In this document: piece after piece, positions 1 through 11,298 of the stretch
How the letters are laid out: every line of letters starts with the position of its first letter
Position numbering within the stretch: the stretch's first letter is position 1
Origin: Microglena sp. YARC
Taxonomy: Eukaryota > Chlorophyta > Chlorophyceae > Chlamydomonadales > Chlamydomonadaceae
Direction of reading: 5' to 3'
DNA: 64,000 bases
NCBI GenBank assembly: GCA_022414725.1
Contig: CM039467.1
Coordinates: 9,783,217 to 9,847,216, forward strand
The notes under the pieces: model-generated
The model's input: only the letters and a program-made list of their open reading frames with translations
Told to the model about the DNA's origin: nothing
The model's database searches: none
Program-made: the position numbers and the translations under genes

Positions 1-510
1 CATGAGACACCTGGACAACAGAGGATTAGCGGAGGAGGCATGATTCAGATTTTATTTGTTTATTATGTATTTTTGTCTTGACTGACAAGCCTGAGCAAAA
101 TGTACTTCAAAACGTCATTCCACATCATTCGCCATAGAGAGCCACCATGCTCCCGTCATGTTCGCCTGTTTATCATGAGACACCTGGACAACTGAGGATT
201 AGCAGAGCAAGCATGAGTCAGATAATATTTGTGTCTTCTGTTTCTTAATTGACTGGCAAGCCTGAGCAAAATGTATTTCAAAACGTCATTCCACATCATT
301 CGCCATAGAGAGCCCCCATGCTCCCGTCATGTTCGCCTGTTTATCATGAGACACCTGGACAACAGAGGATTAGCAGAGCAAGCATGATTCAGATTATATT
401 TCTGTATTTTATTTTCTTCTTGACTAGCAAGCCTGACCAAAATGAATTTCAAAACGTACTTCACGTCATTCTCCGTAGGATATAGTCACGTTCGTCTGCT
501 TTTCATAGTA
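1..510. repeat. Tandem repeat, three units of about 172 bp
   Basis: Three successive units each begin near 'atgagacacctggacaac' (about 1, 174 and 346) and contain 'caaaacgtcattccacatca' and 'gctcccgtcatgttcgcctg'. The third unit is more diverged. No gene is visible here. Confidence 0.85.
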
Positions 511-943
511 CACCTGTCCAACAGATTGAATTCCAACCCCAGCTTCAATGGTGGTTAAAAGCCTAGGCCAATGCCCTTGTTTTTTCTAGGACAGAGCCTG
601 CCTGAAAATAAGGGTTTATCAACCCTCCCCAGTATGCAAATTGAATATGATTGCAACTAATACTACAATCATACTCATACTGTGTTACTACTATTATAGT
701 ACAATACTAAAACTTTACTTATACTAATACTATACTTATACTAATAATATGCCTATACAAATACTATACGTATACTATTACTATACTTATACTAATATTC
801 ATACTATAATAATAATATTCTACTACTTTACTTTACTTTACTAACACTAGACTAGTTCTATACTAATACTATACTACTACTATTATAATACTACACTTAT
901 ACTAGATTACTAATATAATTACAAGTACAAAGATGGGATACAA
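511..943. other. No gene; AT-rich low-complexity stretch
   Basis: From about 650 to 920 the sequence is a degenerate array of TACTA/TATAC/TACTT motifs (for example 'actatacttatactaata'). Nothing coding is seen. Confidence 0.7.
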
Positions 944-1560
944 TTGATCTATGTGGAGGGAGTTCAGAATGAGGGAATGGAATGGAGGGTGATCAGGTTG
1001 GGGCATGTTGTAGTTTGCCAGCTTGGTTGCTGTATCACCATCCTGCTTGTCACATGCAACGCAAGTATGAAGTCCAAGTGCACGCAAATTGGATACGGTA
1101 GAATGTGTACCTCAAGAAAAGAGGTAGGGTGGGGCAGAATTATGTGGAGGGAGTTCAGAATCAGGGAATGGAATGGAGGATGATCAGGTTGGGGCATGAA
1201 GTAGTTTGCCTGCTTGGCTGTTGCATGTCTATCCTTGCTGACACATGCAACGCAAGTACTAAGACAAAGTGCATGCAAATTGAATAAGGTATAATCTGCA
1301 TATCAAAGACAAAGGTAGGGTGGCAATGAATTATGTGGAGGGAAATCAGAATGAGGGAATGGAATGGAAGGTGATCAGGTTGGGGCATGTAGAACTTTGC
1401 CTGGCTACTGCATGTCCATCCCTGTTCACATGCATGCGATGTGATGCGAGTAGTATGTCAAAGTGCATGCAAGCTGCATCGCTTATTATCTCAACTGAAG
1501 AAATAAGTAGTGAAATGAATGGTTTCTACAAAGGGTAGCCAGAATGAGTCAAAGGCTCAG
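944..1560. repeat. Tandem repeat, about 190-bp unit
   Basis: Units starting with 'tatgtggagggagttcag' recur at about 950, 1140 and 1332, with a more degraded unit after that. Each carries 'gtgatcaggttggggcatg'. The same unit recurs at 10.0-10.4 kb, which ties this block to the second copy of the segmental duplication. Open frames on both strands are by-products of the repeat. Confidence 0.8.
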
Positions 1561-2290
1561 GGGGTGATCAGGTTCGGGCATGCAGTAGTTTGACTGTTTG
1601 ACTTTGTTGGGGAGATACCGAGGATAGTAGGGTTGGATTGTTGGGGCCCGAGTTCAAATTCCGACCGCCTGAATAGCCCTGGGGTCCCTTCTTCCACGTC
1701 GACCTCATATCAAGGTGCCTGCAAACCTCATACCAAGATGTCTACAGACAGGCCGCGGGAAAGGGTTGCGTCTGGATCAGAAGGCTGGGTCGGAAGTAAC
1801 CCGGTAGTTGAGGTGTCGAACCTATGGCACTAGCTTCTACAACGATGCTGGCTTCTACAACGACACTGACTAGGAAGCGCATGGGTTTTGACTCCCGAGC
1901 ACTTTTGACACTCTGAGCATTGTCCACTTCCGCGCACTGCCGCTCACCTGATCCTTACTCCGGGCGGTAGGCAGGTTGAACCCTCCCATATTCTTGATGC
2001 TGGCACCATCGACGTCGAACTTGAATGATTCCATGAGGAACCCTTGCAATTAGGAGCTACCCTTGCGCGCGAGTTTCGAGGTTTTCAAGACTGCCACAAT
2101 TCAAACACGATGGGCAAGTGGACTGCTACCGTTGCGAGTTGGATTATGGCAGGCAATCAGTATACAGATGGCTACACGCCGCTTTGGCGCACAGGAAGAT
2201 GCGGGTTGGTTTGCTGGTTTGTTCCGACAGATTTACAGTTACAGATAGACTTCCGCTGTAGAGACCGGCATCATATCGTGTAGTAGCCAA
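1561..2290. repeat. Segmental duplication, left copy, part A
   Basis: This stretch is a diverged copy of about 10440-11200. Shared landmarks, in the same order, are 'ggttggattgttggggcc' versus 'ggttggatggttggcaag', 'attccgaccgcctgaatag' versus 'attccgactggctgaataa', 'tcatatcaaggt' versus 'gcatatcaaggt', and the 'agacttccgctgtag' block near the end. Short open frames are interrupted differently in the two copies, so coding function is unlikely. Confidence 0.75.
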
Positions 2291-2651
2291 GGAGTGGATG
2301 GTGGCCACCATGGTGGATGGACACTGGCTATATGTGGTTTCGGATCAGGCCCCCGGATCAGGCCCCCGAAATGACAGGTAATGCGAGATGTCTGTTGCAG
2401 CTAGAACCCTAGCTACAACAGAACGACTCGCCCTCTAGTCTGACGAACACCGTCACATTGAAACAGGCAGACACTGGCACACTGCAGGCAGCTATTTAGC
2501 TGCTAGGACAGGTTTATTTCCCATGCGGCACCTTCAAGTCAGGGTACTACATTTTGCCATTTTGGGTTCCGTGAAAATAGCTGGTGGGGGTGCCCGAGGC
2601 CCCCGAGGCCCCTTAATGGTCGGTTCTGGTGCGTGCATGCATGGTGGGACT

Positions 2652-2784
2652 AGTGTTCACCAGACGGGTCGCTGTCAACCGCCATGGTAGCTTTGTACAG
2701 GTAAAGTAGCCCGTTCCCCACCGCCGGGGAACGGGTAGTGGTCCCATAATACCACGCCCCCACCAGGCGTTATCATTACGTATT
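2652..2784 (+). mobile_element. 5'-truncated tRNA-derived SINE with target-site duplication
   Basis: The sequence matches the 3' two-thirds of the SINEs at 45.6 and 53.5 kb: 'gctgtcaaccgccatggtag', then 'accacgcccccaccaggcg' and 'ttatcatta'. It is flanked by the 13-bp direct repeat GCATGGTGGGACT at 2639-2651 and 2785-2797, a convincing target-site duplication. The tRNA-like head with the A and B boxes is absent, as expected for premature reverse-transcription stop. Confidence 0.85.
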
Positions 2785-2797
2785 GCATGGTGGGACT

Positions 2798-3640
2798 TCA
2801 GGGGTACTTGCGAGACCAAGACCAAGACCGATGCCAGGTGACTGTTGCGGGATATGGCCGATATCAGGTGGCAGCTGCACGTGCGCATGCGGCCGACACG
2901 ACAACTGCATATGCGACAGGTCCCGACAACGGACCAAATTACACCTCGTTACACCTAGCCTTAACAGGGGAAACAACCTTCACTTGTCAGGGAAACCCAA
3001 CCTTCTCATAAAACAGCACCCGACAGGACACGACCCACGACACACCACATCCGACGACACGACCCACGACCTACGACCACACGAAGGAATTAGGGTTGTT
3101 GGTAGCGAGGCATTACTCGACCAGGGCCGACCAAAGTAGATGGGAGGTCTTCCAAGTGACTTGCTGGCAGTGCCTGGCACGTAACTTTGTGTCTCCAAGC
3201 TTAGCGGGCTTCTTTTTGTCTACTTGATTCACGTAGACAGCCCCCGAAAGCTTCCGTGTTAGCACGTTATCACGTGTGTTTTGCAGTTCCCTGGTTCAAG
3301 GTGCACCAAGCTCAACTTGTCATGTTAGCCATGTGGCCCCGAGTAATCTGGTTTCGGATCTGGCCTCTCTGTAATGACAGATACCGGTATGTGAGTTGTC
3401 TGGTTTCGGACCTGGCCTCTCTGAAATAAACGATCTGTGGTATATCAGCAGGGCCCCTGGAAACCGGTATATCAGCAGCCCGTAGACCCTGCCCTGGCTA
3501 CCGTATCAGCATATCATTGCGGCAAGAGGACGACCAGCAGGGCAGCAGTCCTGCTCGACAGATTACCTTGAAAACTTTGGAACAGTGACATGTAGTTGAT
3601 TTATTGGATTGTTGTAACAGGCTTCTCGGTCGCCACCCGA
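2798..3640. other. No recognisable gene
   Basis: Mostly unique sequence. The motif 'tctggtttcggatctggcc' occurs near 3346 and, in variants, near 2335, 3398 and 11217, so it belongs to a dispersed family. The block 'cacgacccacgacacacc' near 3020-3080 is simple-sequence-like. Confidence 0.5.
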
Positions 3641-3642
3641 AT

Positions 3643-3888
3643 TACCCAGTGAGAGATGTTAACATGTTGGGTTGATATAATCCGTCCGAGTGACCTAGTG
3701 AGAGATGTTAACATGTTGGGTTGATTTAATCCGTCCGAGTGACCTAGTGAGAGATGTTAACATGTTGGGTTGATTTTATCCGTCCGAGTGACCTAGTGAG
3801 AGATGTTAACATGTTGGATTGATATATTCCGTCCGGGTGTCCTAGTGAGAGATGTTAAAATGTTGGGTTGATATAATCCGTCCTTGTG
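3643..3888. repeat. Minisatellite, five copies of a 49-bp unit
   Basis: 'agtgagagatgttaacatg' recurs at 3648, 3697, 3746, 3795 and 3844, an exact 49-bp period. The units also share 'ttgggttgat' and 'atccgtccgagtg'. Divergence is low, pointing to recent expansion. Confidence 0.92.
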
Positions 3889-4194
3889 GTATTGTTGTAC
3901 GTTGAAGCAACGTAATACTGGTATTGTAATTGAAATATAAATTTTTACATCCGTGTAATGCAGTCAATCACAGGATGTGAAATTAAGGACACCACAGCGT
4001 AAGCCGGAGCTAGCAGTAGTCACCCTAGGATCTCCTCATTAAAAAAAATCTACGGTGCCACGGGCCGAAGCCCCAGGCACCGTGGCCACATCATGCGAAT
4101 ACTGGTATGGTAATGGTATGGCTTGGTATTTAGGCAGTTGATTGATTTGATCACACAATCTGCTTCGTGATCTGCTATTAATGTAGAGTGCAAC

Positions 4195-5600
4195 GGTTGC
4201 AACATATACCCTGTATCAAGGTGATTGGTGAACAACTGACCACGTGGAATGTACAGCAGTAGTGCAGTACATGATTGGCAAACATTGCAACAGGAAGCCT
4301 GGAGATACCGGTAGTTGTCTTTTCTTCCACGAGAATAATATGACGCGGGCGATTCCTTGAGCAGCGCCTCCTGCAACTCCTTTGATAAAGGCAAACAAAA
4401 ATCCAAGTAACAAACAAGAACACCAAAGAAGGATACATGTAGAACTGGGATGGTTCTAAGGTTCTGTAGTTTTTTCAGAGAATAATTTTTCACACCTGAG
4501 ACCCCAACCTGAGAGCAAAATGATCCCCCAACCTTATCTGATGCGCTATCCAGAAGTGGAAGGTAGTGCGAAGCTCCCTCTTTAAAATGTATGAGATTGG
4601 ATCAAGTATATATTGATTTTCCTGGTAATCGTTTTTTTACTGCCGAAGACGGCGAGCAGCCAAATTGCTGGCTTAAGCTATGTAACCAAGAAGAAGTTCA
4701 AGTCTATTTTGATACTGTAATAATGATTTTTGATTGTTCTGATCACGTTTACATTTCCCCTTCAAATTATTTTGACTGCCGAATATGGCGAGCAGCCATT
4801 TTCTGGCTGGAGCCATGTAACCAAGTTCAAGTTCATCACACCTGACCACATGCATGTATGAATGGCTCAATGGTGTGTGTCTGTGTGAGTGTGTATGTTA
4901 CATTCCAGGAGTAGCCAAATAGGCTCAAGGGGCCTGGCCAACCTTAATTCAGGAGGGGCTAATAAGAAAACAAGCACTGATGAATTAGGCCCCAACAAAT
5001 CGTTTTACCCACGGAGGCCCTGAGTACTTGCTATAGAGACAAATAAACTTAACGGTTACCATCAAATTTGCATTCTTTAATCATCATGAATATTCAAACT
5101 TCAAATAATAATGGCCTATTTTGAAATCACACATTCTTCAACAATTAGCATGAGCTGCTCATCGGCTCAATGGTGATGAAATTCTAGACAACCTCCTTGG
5201 CAATGATTGAAGATGGTGTGTGCTAGGGTACTACTTCAGGAGGACCCTCAGCTCTGCTGCCTGCGATGCAGCCAACTGTATAGCCTGCGTTCTGCGACGC
5301 GACGGACCCTATCCTCTGGTAAACATACCCTCCCCACGTTGCTTCCTGCGGCCCAACGGACTCTTCGATGTTGCGTCTGCGATGGAGGACGCAGTTTCCT
5401 GAACAAACCTGGTGTGTGCTTCTAATTGGGAGCAGCCGATTAATCGACGACAGTGAGTCCGGATTTCCCTCAGTTTAAAACCTTCGAGGGGCTTGCCAAA
5501 GACGAGTAACATGTAACCAAGCTCAAAGCCCAAGGGGATCATAATACACAGAGAGTCAAGGGATTACCAGGCTGAAGAGCTCCGCAAATGAAATGGAAGT
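4195..5600 (+). pseudogene. Diverged duplicate of the 5' end of the large 12.5-kb gene
   Basis: Segments at 4240-4380, 5160-5220 and 5430-5590 align in order with 11910-12050, 12490-12555 and 12566-12670. For example, 'ggcaatgattgaagatggtg' appears at about 5200 and 12534, including the ATG used for the large gene. In this copy the reading frame is broken by a roughly 200-bp insertion after the sixth codon and by stops (TAA in the part matching exon 1). It is best read as a non-functional fragment created by a tandem segmental duplication. Confidence 0.65.
4636..4830. repeat. Pair of direct repeats of a dispersed MITE-like motif
   Basis: 'actgccgaagacggcgagca' followed by 'gccaaattgctgg' and 'atgtaaccaag' occurs at about 4640 and again (diverged) at about 4776. 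The same motif recurs at 56530-56590 and, weakly, at 58500. It resembles one arm of the inverted-repeat family described at 9.4 kb. Confidence 0.5.
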
Positions 5601-5830
5601 AATAACATGAGTATTCAATCTGCCCCTTGCATTCGAACCTAGATAACTTTCGGGGAGCTCGGATGGGAGGTCCCATTTACCGCTAACTCAGTTCTGGCGA
5701 TCATGGGGCAGGGTACTTCAGGAGGATCCCCAGCTCTGCTGCCTGAGATGCAACCAATCGTATAGCCTGCGTCCTGCCACGCAACAGACCCTTCGACATG
5801 CGTCTGCGCATCGTCCTGAATAACCCTGGT
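5225..5830. repeat. Two copies of a 120-bp repeat around the duplicated exon fragment
   Basis: 'cttcaggaggaccctcagct' with 'ctgctgcctgcgatgca' (about 5234) is repeated, diverged, at about 5708 as 'cttcaggaggatccccagct'. Both continue through 'agcctgcgt.ctgc.acgc'. The first copy is the material that interrupts the duplicated 5' end of the large gene. Confidence 0.65.
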
Positions 5831-5880
5831 AGGGGATCCCCCATCACCGCGAGGTCATGCGTTGTGAGACTCTTCGTGTC

Positions 5881-6468
5881 TCACACGAAATGAGCTGCAT
5901 ACGAAGTCTGTTCTTGTTCACAGTGCAATGCAACCAACTGCTTAGCCACATCCTCCTCAGGCACCTCTCCTGAGTAGAGTCCCCCCAGAAGCTTGTTTAC
6001 AGCCTCAGCAACTCCATCTTCATGCTCTGCACTGGGTGAAGTTGCACTGGATGAGGTTGCCCCAGTGGCTCTAATGCTATTTCTGCCTTGCTGCTTGTTA
6101 GGTTGGATGAAGTTGGTGATTAGTGCAGAGGACCTCCTATGCATAGTCTCTATCTGCTTTGCGTGGGCTTGTGCCATCAGTTCCAGCCGCGCCTCGATCT
6201 CTGCCACCCGCTGTTTTTCATAAAACGCTTGACGTTGTGCTGCTTCCGCCTCATACATCAGCTGCTTCACCTGTTGCTCCGCCAGTGAGGCTCCTGCCAG
6301 GCTGTCGATTGAGTTCGAGGCAGCAAGCCCCAACATGGCCTGGAGGGACTCGACCTGGTCTTCCAGGCAAGCGATCATGTGCTGCTGTTGCTCATACTGA
6401 TCTTGGGTAGGCCGCGTCACCACTTCCAAGCTCCGCCGCCAAGCTCGGCGGAAGCTTAGCGATTCATC
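5881..6468 (-). CDS. Coiled-coil gene, last exon
   Basis: The exon encodes 195 residues. It starts DESLSFRRAWRRSLEVVTRP, runs through a Q/E/A-rich helix (QQQHMIACLEDQVESLQAML; EAAQRQAFYEKQRVAEIEAR), a Ser/Thr/Ala-rich linker, and a short helical tail ending YAAHFV. A pyrimidine-rich tract and 'atttgcag' precede it on the minus strand. A degraded copy of its acceptor edge lies at about 6750-6795. Confidence 0.65.
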   Translation of the reverse strand, partial: DESLSFRRAWRRSLEVVTRPTQDQYEQQQHMIACLEDQVESLQAMLGLAASNSIDSLAGASLAEQQVKQLMYEAEAAQRQAFYEKQRVAEIEARLELMAQAHAKQIETMHRRSSALITNFIQPNKQQGRNSIRATGATSSSATSPSAEHEDGVAEAVNKLLGGLYSGEVPEEDVAKQLVALHCEQEQTSYAAHFV

Positions 6469-9276
6469 CTGCAAATTAAAAGACAAAAAAGTGATAACGC
6501 CTGGTGGCAGGGCTTTTTTTCAAATCTGAAAGTGGTTTTTTCTAGCTTTGTGGTTTTAGGCCTCCTCCAGGGACAGCGTTTTAGTGCTCTTTATAGCTTT
6601 TATACTTTTTAAAGATTTTGAAGGCCATCTAGGGGGGGGGAACTTTTTTGTGTACATTTTATAGGAATAATTTTGCCAAAACGGGGTCAAAACTAGGGAT
6701 CGCTATATAAAGCGGGAATAAAAGGCCTGCCTGGTAGGGCCACTTTCGAGCTCCGCCGCCAAGCTCAGCGGAAGCTTAGCAATTTATCCTGCAAATGAAA
6801 ATAAATGATAACGCCTGGGGAGCGCTCCGCCTAAAATAAACTGAAGGGAATGCATATGTACATGCACAGGCCTATGCAGAAATGAACTGAAGGGAATGCA
6901 TATGCACATGCCTATGCAGAAATGAACTGAAGGGAATGCATATGCACAGGCCTATGCAGAAATGAACTGAAGGGAATTCATATGCACAGGCCTATGCAGA
7001 AATGAACTGAAGGGAATGCATATGCACAGGCCTATGCAGAAATGAACTGAAGGGAATTCATATGCACAGGCCTATGCAGAAATGAACTGAAGGGAATGCA
7101 TATGCACAGGCCTATGCAGAAAAGAACTGAAGGGAATGCATATGCACAGGCCTATGCAGAAATGAACTGAAGGGAATGCATATGCACAGGCCTATGCAGA
7201 AATGAACTGAAGGGAATGCATATGCACAGGCCTAAATTGAAGGGAATGCATATGCACAGGCCTAAACTTAAGGGAATGCATATGCACAGGCCTATGCAGA
7301 AATGCAAACCTTGAGGCCCTTCAGTGAGATTATACCTGTAAAGGTTCTCCTTACTACAGGGTACTGGCTCACGCACATACTGGCTGGCATTAGCACCATA
7401 CGTGCAGCAAACACGATCATGGAGATCGTGAATACTTTCCTCACCTGTTTTTTTAGTTCTTCAACTTCCCTCCGCAGTGAGATTAGACTAATAAAGGTCC
7501 GTCCCACTACAGGGCACCGGCTCACGCACATACTGGCATAAGGACTATCTCAGCCTGGCACTTGGCCTCAAACTGGAGGTCATGAATAATTTCCACACCT
7601 GTTTCTTTAGTTCTTCAACTTCCCTCCGTGCTTCTCTTATTGCTGCAGATTCCCGGGCAACCTAGCATGGGTGATATAAGTATCAGTAAAGCATACACAA
7701 ATGTGCACGTATGAACGTGTGTATGTATCAGTGATCCAAGTATGAGTGAAGCATGCATGAATGCAGGAATGAACACAATTTGTATGTGCATGTATGCATG
7801 CATGCATGTATCAGTGATCTAAGTATGAGTGATGCATGTATGAATGCAGGAATGAACGCATGTATATATGCATGTATGTAATAGTGATCCAAGTATGAGT
7901 GATGCATGTATGCATGCACGTATGAACGCATGTATATATGCATGCATGTATGAACGAATGTATATATGCATGTATGTAACAGTGATCCAAGTATGAGTGA
8001 TGCATGTATGCACACATGTTTATATGGAAGATGCCTGTACGATGCACACATGAATGCATGTATGAACGAATGTATATATGCATGTATGTATCATTGATCT
8101 AAGTATGAGTGATGCATGTATGAACACATGTGTATATGCATGTATTTGTCAGTGATCCAAGTATGAGTGAAGCATGCATGGATGCATGTATGAACGCATG
8201 TATATATCAGTGACCCAAGTATGAGTGATGCATGCATGTATGTATGAACGCACGTATGTATGTATGTATCAGTGATCCAAGTATGAGTGATGCCTGTATG
8301 CATTCATGCATATATGTAAGATGCATGTATGATGCATGTATGAACGCATGTATAAAACAGTGATCCAAGTATGAGTAATGCATGTATGTATGTATGAACG
8401 CACGTATATATGAATGTATGTATCAGAGATCCAAGTATGAGTGATGCATATATGCATTCATGCATATATGTAAGATGCATGTATGAACGCATGTATACAA
8501 CAGCGATCCAAGTATGAGTGATGCATGTATCTATGAATGCACGTATATATGCATATATGTATCAGTGATCCAACAATGAATTATGGATGCATGAATGATC
8601 CAAGTGCTCGTTTCCGGAAATGCAAAAAACACCTTGTACCTTAGACTCAATAGACAGTCCCCCACCACCCTCCCCACCCATGCACACTCACCCCACCTCC
8701 ACCCACCGGAACCAAGAAAAGCCCAATAGCGCACAGATATAGAAATGTAGAATAAGTTGTGTCTGTACCTCCGTTCAATAGACCCCTCCCCCCCTCTCCC
8801 TCAAACTCCCCCACCCCACCCACCCCACAGGAATTCTAGCCGCATGCGCTCAAGCATCCCTTCTCTCTGGTTCAATAACCCCCTCCCCCCTCCCACTCCA
8901 ACTCCCCCCACCCCACCCACGCAGGAAACAAGACAAACAAGTAGCATAGTCAACAAAGAAGAAGGCTTCAAGACGCAATTCAAACCTAACTCAGATTCTA
9001 GCCGCATGCACTCAAGCATCCCTTCTCTCTGGTTCAATAGCCCCCTCCCCCCTCCCACTCCAACTCCCCCACCCACCCACCCCACCCCCACAGGAAACAA
9101 GAAAAAAGTAGCTTAGTCAACAAAGAAGAAGGCTTTAAGACGCAATTCAAACCTACCTCAGATTCTAGCCGCATGCGCTCAAGCATCCCTTCCCTCTGAT
9201 TCAAAATTGACTCTACATCATTTTCAATAGACAATCCCCAAGTCCCTGTCGTGCTTGCCCATTTATCATACGGCAC
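5881..9276 (-). CDS. 3' part of a coiled-coil protein gene (three exons)
   Basis: Three minus-strand exons join in phase 0: 9157-9276 (40 codons), 7599-7661 (21 codons) and 5881-6468 (195 codons plus TGA). Each has an AG before it, and the two internal donors are GT. The spliced product reads VPYDKWAS... to ...RMRLESE, then VARESAAIREARREVEELKK, then DESLSFRRAW... to the stop. It is rich in E, K, Q, A and R with heptad-like spacing, so a coiled-coil rod is likely. No catalytic motif is visible and I do not recognise the family. The first exon begins with an acceptor, so the 5' end must lie further right, between 9.3 and about 12 kb or spliced over a longer distance. I could not find it. Introns carry copies of the exon ends, as in the other genes here. 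Confidence 0.6.
6518..6745. repeat. Dispersed repeat, partner of 40316-40536
   Basis: Shared blocks are 'caaatctgaaagt.ggtttt', 'gggacagcgttttagtgct', 'ggccat.tagg' and 'acgg.gtcaaaact'. At 40 kb the same sequence lies inside an inverted-repeat element, so this may be an element remnant. It sits in the intron of the minus-strand gene. Just left of it, 'gataacgcctggtggcag' (about 6493) matches the reverse complement of the SINE tail. Confidence 0.6.
6837..7303. repeat. Minisatellite, about 11 copies of a 40-bp unit
   Basis: The unit contains 'aatgaactgaagggaatgca' and 'tatgcacaggcctatgcag', with starts about every 40 bp (6886, 6926, 6966 and so on). Variants GAATTCA/GAATGCA alternate in part of the array. 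It lies in an intron of the minus-strand coiled-coil gene. Confidence 0.92.
7599..7661 (-). CDS. Coiled-coil gene, 63-bp internal exon
   Basis: The 21 codons read VARESAAIREARREVEELKK plus a final Q, a strong amphipathic helix. The acceptor AG is at 7662-7663 (minus) and the donor GT at 7597-7598. A partial copy with its own donor GTGAGG, reading RREVEELKKQ, lies at about 7440-7475. Confidence 0.6.
7663..8590. repeat. Complex ATG(C/T)-rich minisatellite
   Basis: About a dozen irregular units carry 'cagtgatccaagtatgagtg' followed by variable runs of CATG/TATG such as 'atgcatgtatgaacgcatgt'. Unit length varies from roughly 60 to 120 bp. Long minus-strand open frames rich in His, Thr and Ile are repeat artefacts. 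Confidence 0.85.
8790..9156 (-). repeat. Copies of the donor side of the coiled-coil exon at 9157-9276
   Basis: The exon's 3' end ('gcgctcaagcatcccttc' on the plus strand, coding EGMLERMRLESE) recurs at about 8830-8875 and 9000-9040. CT-rich tracts separate the copies. The exon-intron junction has therefore been tandemly copied into the downstream intron. In the 9000 copy the donor is altered. Confidence 0.75.
9157..9276 (-). CDS. Coiled-coil gene, 120-bp internal exon
   Basis: The 40 codons read VPYDKWASTTGTWGLSIEND, then VESILNQREGMLERMRLESE. The acceptor is 'aatcag' on the minus strand and the donor is GTAGGT. It is phase 0 at both ends. Confidence 0.6.
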
Positions 9277-9374
9277 CTGATTAACACAGGAGGCACGAGT
9301 CAGCTTTAAAATCTGGTATAGCTGAGGGGCAAGATAACAGGGGTGAGATCAACATAGGCATACAGATAAAGACA

Positions 9375-9540
9375 AGAAGGAGGCATAGTTTTCCTTTTCA
9401 GCAACGAGCAGCAGCTTCTAGGCAGCTCCCTGAGCCAGCCACCGGGCTAAGCCCCAATAATTGCACAGGTCTGGACACCTAATTCTATAAGGAAAGATGC
9501 CTAGAAGCTGCTACTCGTAGCTGAAAAGAAAAGCACAGGG
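9375..9540. mobile_element. MITE-like inverted-repeat element (family 1)
   Basis: The ends are inverted copies: left 'cttttcagcaacgagcagca' then 'gcttctaggca', right the reverse complement, 'tgcctagaagctgctactcg' then 'tagctgaaaag'. Length is about 165 bp with no coding capacity. Related elements occur at 9795-9990, 40217-40630, 52095-52290 and, as a single arm, at 52870. Confidence 0.7.
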
Positions 9541-9662
9541 AGAAGGAAGAGGATGTTGGATAAGTCAAATGTGATCGTGGTTGCTGTATCTCCATCCTGT
9601 TTGTCACATGCGATGCAAATATCAAGTCACAGACCAGGCAAACAAATCGAAATGGTTATCCT

Positions 9663-9760
9663 GTGCCTGGAGGGCAGGGAGAGGGGGAGGGGGGGGTGGG
9701 GGAGGGGGAGGGGGGAGGGGGGAGAGGGGGGGGTGGGGGTGCAGGGCGCGCAATACACAT
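9663..9760. repeat. G-rich purine tract
   Basis: A run of GGGGA/GGGGGT motifs of about 80 bp. Its several overlapping open frames are artefacts. Confidence 0.75.
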
Positions 9761-9794
9761 ACCATGTGTTCCTTGGAAAGAGATAGGACCACTG

Positions 9795-9990
9795 TTTCAT
9801 TTTAGGGCTACTCATGGCAGCTTCCCGCCAGCTCCATTAGCCAGCCACTGGGGCAAGCCCAAAGCTTTCAGCTGCATTTAAATGCCTATCATATCAGCTT
9901 TCAGACGAACTAGCTAGCTTCAGGTTTGGCTCAAGGGCAGGGAAAAGGAGCTGCCTAGAAGCTGCTACTCGCAGCTTGAAAAGGAAACAG
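9795..9990. mobile_element. MITE-like inverted-repeat element (family 1)
   Basis: The left end has 'ttttagggctactcatggca' and the right end 'gcctagaagctgctactcgc', imperfect inverted partners. Internal landmarks are 'agccagccactgg' and 'ctagcttcaggtttggctc', shared with the 40.2-kb element. Confidence 0.65.
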
Positions 9991-10009
9991 TGGATAGGAT
10001 ATGATTGAA

Positions 10010-11240
10010 CTATATGGATGGAATTCAAAATGAGTGAAAGGCTCAGATGGTGATCAGGCTGGGGCATGAAATAGCTTGTCTGCTTGGCTTCTGTATCTCC
10101 ATCCTGTTCGGCTCATGCGATGCAAGCATCAAGTCAGAGAGCATGCAAAGTAAACATAATGTTAAATATAATTGGTGTATGAAGTACAGGCATTGGGTAA
10201 GATTGGACCGTGTGGAGGGAGTCCAGAATCCGTGAATAGAATGGAGGGTGATCAGTTTGGGGCATGCAGTAGCTTGGCTGCTTGGCTGCTGTATCTCCAT
10301 CCTGCTTGCCGCCTGCGATACAAGTACTTCGTCGAAGCGCATGCAAGTTGCACATCCTATGTATCTGTACAGAGATGTGTGTCATATGAATGTCGCATGA
10401 ATGTTTTCTGTGGAGGGCTACCAGGATTTTTTGAAGGCTCTGGGGGTGAGATGGTTGGGGCATGTAGTAGGTTGACTGTCTGGCTTGGTTAACTTGGTCG
10501 GGGAGAAACCGGTATGGAGGATTGTAGGGTTGGATGGTTGGCAAGCACGGGCGGGCGGGCATGAGTTCAGATTCCGACTGGCTGAATAACCTTCGAGCCC
10601 CATCATCCACTTCAACCGCATATCAAGGTCTCATCGGCAGACGAGCTCCAGGACAGGGTTGCAGCTGCTAGGGAGTCGCGTCGGGAAGTAACCCGGTGAT
10701 TATCAGACCCGTGGCATGAGGGGCACCTGCATGGCACTAGGTTCTACAACAATAAATCTCATATTCTTCTAATGGCTCTGCGATGGCTTCCCAAGCGCAC
10801 GGCTTTAGAATTTCGAGCAGTGTTTGCATTCAGCGCATTGCCGACTTCCGCACGCTCACGCTCACCTGGTCCTTTCTCCGGGTGGTAGGCAGGTCGAACC
10901 CTCCCTTATTCTGGATGCTGACACCATCGACGCTGAATCCGAATGATTCCATGAGGGGCCCTTGCTATCAGGAGCCACCCTCGGGGTACGAGTTTCAGGT
11001 TCTTCGACACTGTTACAAATACGATGGGCGAGTGGACTACTACCGTTGCGAGCTAGATTTATCGCAGGCAAACAGAATACAGATTGATACACGCCGCTTT
11101 GAGGCACAGGAAGAGGCGGGTGGCAAAAGGCCAGCTATTCTGTTTTTGTCAGATTTGCAAATAGACTTCCGCTGTAGGGACCAGCCTCAAATGGTCCAAG
11201 AGTCTGGCCCCTGGTCATCTGGTTTCGGATCCAGCCTCTG
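10010..11240. repeat. Segmental duplication, right copy, part A
   Basis: The block begins with two to three units of the 190-bp tandem repeat found at 944-1560, for example 'gtgatcaggctggggcatg'. It continues with sequence parallel to 1561-2290. The offset between copies is about 8.9 kb. Open frames here are short and not conserved between the copies. Confidence 0.75.
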
Positions 11241-11298
11241 AAATCACAGATATGTGATATATCAGCGTATCGCTGTATCGGTCCATCGCGGCAGATTA

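Noticed and set aside
3643..3888. CRISPR-like array (regular 49-bp repeats)
   Set aside because: Whole units repeat with no unique spacers, and the genome is eukaryotic.
8531..9100. Gly/Val-rich minus-strand open frames
   Set aside because: They are generated by CCCACC tracts between copies of the coiled-coil exon end.
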